Assembly (NCBI RefSeq): GCF_008315115.2
Contig: NC_050174.1
Location: forward strand, 34,467,090 to 34,531,089
Length of the DNA: 64,000 nucleotides
Direction: 5' to 3'
From: Sander lucioperca
Taxonomy: Eukaryota > Chordata > Actinopteri > Perciformes > Percidae
Both the position numbers and the translations under genes were made by a program. Of this stretch, positions 58,970 through 61,900 are shown piece after piece. The first letter of the stretch is position 1. Each line of letters opens with the position of its first letter. The notes below the pieces were generated by a model. That model did no database searches. It was given only the letters and a program-made list of their open reading frames with translations, and had not been told where the DNA came from.

Positions 58970-61900
58970 CAGACACACACACACACACACACACACACGT
59001 ACGTAAAAAGTCGATAGAAAGAAGGAAGTAAAGCAAGAATAGGTGGAAAATAGAAAACAGAGACAAAAACTTTGTAAAAAGTGACAGACTTGTAAAAAAA
59101 AACACCACACACAATAGAAAGAAGGAAGACAAACTTCAAAATAAGTTACAAAAACCTTAAAAAATGCGAAAAAAAAAAAAAGGAAGGAAGGAAGGAAGGA
59201 TGAAAGGAGGGAGGGAAGGAAGGAAGGAAGGAAGGAAGGAGGGAAGGAAGGAAGGTAGGAAGGGAAGGAAGGAGGGAAGGTAGGAAGGAAGGAAGGTAGG
59301 AAGGGAAGGAAGGAGGGAAGGTAGGAAGGAGGGAAGGTAGGAAGGAAGGAAGGTAGGAAGGGAAGGAAGGAGGGACGGATGAAAGGAGGGAGGGAAGGAA
59401 GGAAGGAGGGAAGGAAGGAAGGTAGGAAGGGAGGGAAGGAAGGAGGGAAGGATAGAAGGAAGGAAGGAAGGAATGAGGGAAGGAAGGAAGGAAGGAAGGA
59501 AGGAAGGAAGGATGGAAGGAAGGAAGGTAGGAAGGGAAGGAAGGAAGGAAGGAAGGAAGGAAGGAAGGAAGGAAGGAAGGAGGGAAGGAAGGAAGGAAGG
59601 AAGGAGGGAAGGATGGAAGGAGGGAAGGAAGGAAGGAAAAAAGGAAGGTAAGGAGGAAGGAAGGAAGGAAGGAGGGAAGGAGGGAGGGAAGGAAGGAAGG
59701 AAGGAAGGAGGGAAGGATGAAAGGAGGGAGGGAAGGGAGGAATGAGGGAAGGGAGGAATGAGGGAAAGTAGGTAGGAAGGAAGGAGGGAAGGAAGGAAGG
59801 TAGGAAGGGAGGAGGGAAGGAGGGAAGGATGGAAGGAAGGAAGGAAGGAAGGAATGAGGGAAGGAAGGAAGGAAGGAGGGAAGGAAGGAAGGAGGGAAGT
59901 TAGGTAGGTAGGAAGAAAGGAAGGAAGGAAGGAAAAAAGGAAGGTAAGAAGGAAGGAAGGAAGGAAGGAAGGAAGGAGGGAAGGATGAAAGGAGGGAGGG
60001 AAGGGAGGAATGAGGGAAGGTAGGTAGAAAGGAAGGAAGGAAGGTAGGAAGGAAGGAAGGAGGAAAGGAAGGAAGGTAGGTAGGAAGGGAAGGAAGGAGG
60101 GAAGGAGGGAAGGAAGGAAGGTAGGAAGGGAAGGAAGGAGGGAAGGAGGGAAGGAAGGAAGGAAGGAGGGAAGGAGGGAAGGAAGGGAGGAGGGAAGGAT
60201 GAAAGGAAGGAAGGAATGAGGGAAGGAAGGATGGAAGGAGGGAAGGAAGGAAGGAAGGAAGGAAGGAAGGAAGGAAGGAAGGAAGGAAAAAAGGAAGGTA
60301 AGAAGGAAGGAAGGAAGGAAGGAAGGAGGGAGGGAAGGAAGGAGGGAAGGAAGGAAGGAAGGTAAGAAGGAAGGAAGGAAGGAAGGAAGGAGGGAAGGAA
60401 GGAAGGAAGGAAGGAAGGAAGGAAGGAAGGAAGGAAGGAAGGAAGGAGGGAGGAAAGGAAGGAAGGAAGGTAAGAAGGAAAAGGTCCAAAGAAGATGACA
60501 AAAACGTCGTCCTCCAAACTACTGTAACTACCAGATGTGAGTTGAGCGTCGCTGTGTGACAGAATAATGAGATCGGTACGTTACATAGCAGTCATTTATT
60601 ATTTAGCGTAAGGCATCACATTTTCACGGCATGATCCCTGATGTCAGTTGTAGATGAGAGGCTGAAGGAGCCTCCGAGAACCTGCTAACGAGAGACTTCT
60701 GTAACCTATACGTAACCAAGTTGGTTCACTGCTGGCTACAAGTTAGCAACCAAACACAACAAAGGCTGTCACTGGAATGCCGTTTTAAGCTAACGTTAGC
60801 AACCAAACACAACAAAGGCCGTCACTGGAATGCCGTTTTAAGCTAACGTTAGCAACCAAACACAACAAAGGCCGTCACTGGAATGCCGTTTTAAGCTAAC
60901 GTTAGCAACCAAACACAACAAAGGCTGTCACTGGAATGCCGTTTTAAGCTAACGTTAGCAACCAAACACAACAAAGGCTGTCACTTGAATGGCGTTTTGA
61001 GCTAACGTTAGCAACCAAACACAACAAAGGCCGTCACTGGAATGGTGTTTTGAGCTAACGTTAGCAACCAAACACAACAAAGGCTGTCACTGGAATGCCG
61101 TTTTAAGCTAACGTTAGCAACCAAACACAACAAAGGCTGTCACTGGAATGCCGTTTTAAGCTAACGTTAGCAACCAAACACAACAAAGGCTGTCACTGGA
61201 ATGGTGTTTTGAGCTAACGTTAGCAACCAAACACAACAAAGGCTGTCACTGGAATGGTGTTTTGAGCTAACGTTAGCAACCAAACACAACAAAGGCCGTC
61301 ACTGGAATGGTGTTTTGAGCTAACGTTAGCAACCAAACAATCATAGATAGCTACAACGTTTTGGAAATGATTTCCATCTTCTGTTATTGTTTGTAATGAG
61401 AAAAGTTTATTATTTTATAGATTTTACAAATTTCAGTATGACATGTTATGCCGTAAACCGTTTGAATCTGAGCACGTGCGACTCACGTCTGCACTCGACT
61501 GACATCGGGCAGTGACGAGGAGTTGGTCTACTTACTGCTCTTTATCACTGCGTCCCAGAAACACGTCAGAGGGAGGCAGAGGAAGCAAAGCAGAGCACAG
61601 AGAAGGATCAGTCCACTCACAGGGAAGTTTAACAACACAAACATGTTCAACAGCAGGGGTTTTCAACCTTTTTGTGTGTGTGGACCACTATTTGTAATCA
61701 AGAATTTTCGCTGACCACCTCATAATACACATAATAAAATATGGCTACATACAGTCCTACCTGAATTAATCCGCACCTCTTAATTAATTAATAGGCCTAC
61801 TAGCACTGAAACTATAACTGGTCATCTCATCAGTACAACAGGCTCGTTAAAAGAACGTTTACTGCACACAACGATGAAATCTATACAGCAATAAGAACAC

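Noticed and set aside
58383..59110. His/Thr and Cys/Val frames around 200 codons
   Set aside because: Translation of (CA)n; the same applies to the frames at 16140-16770.
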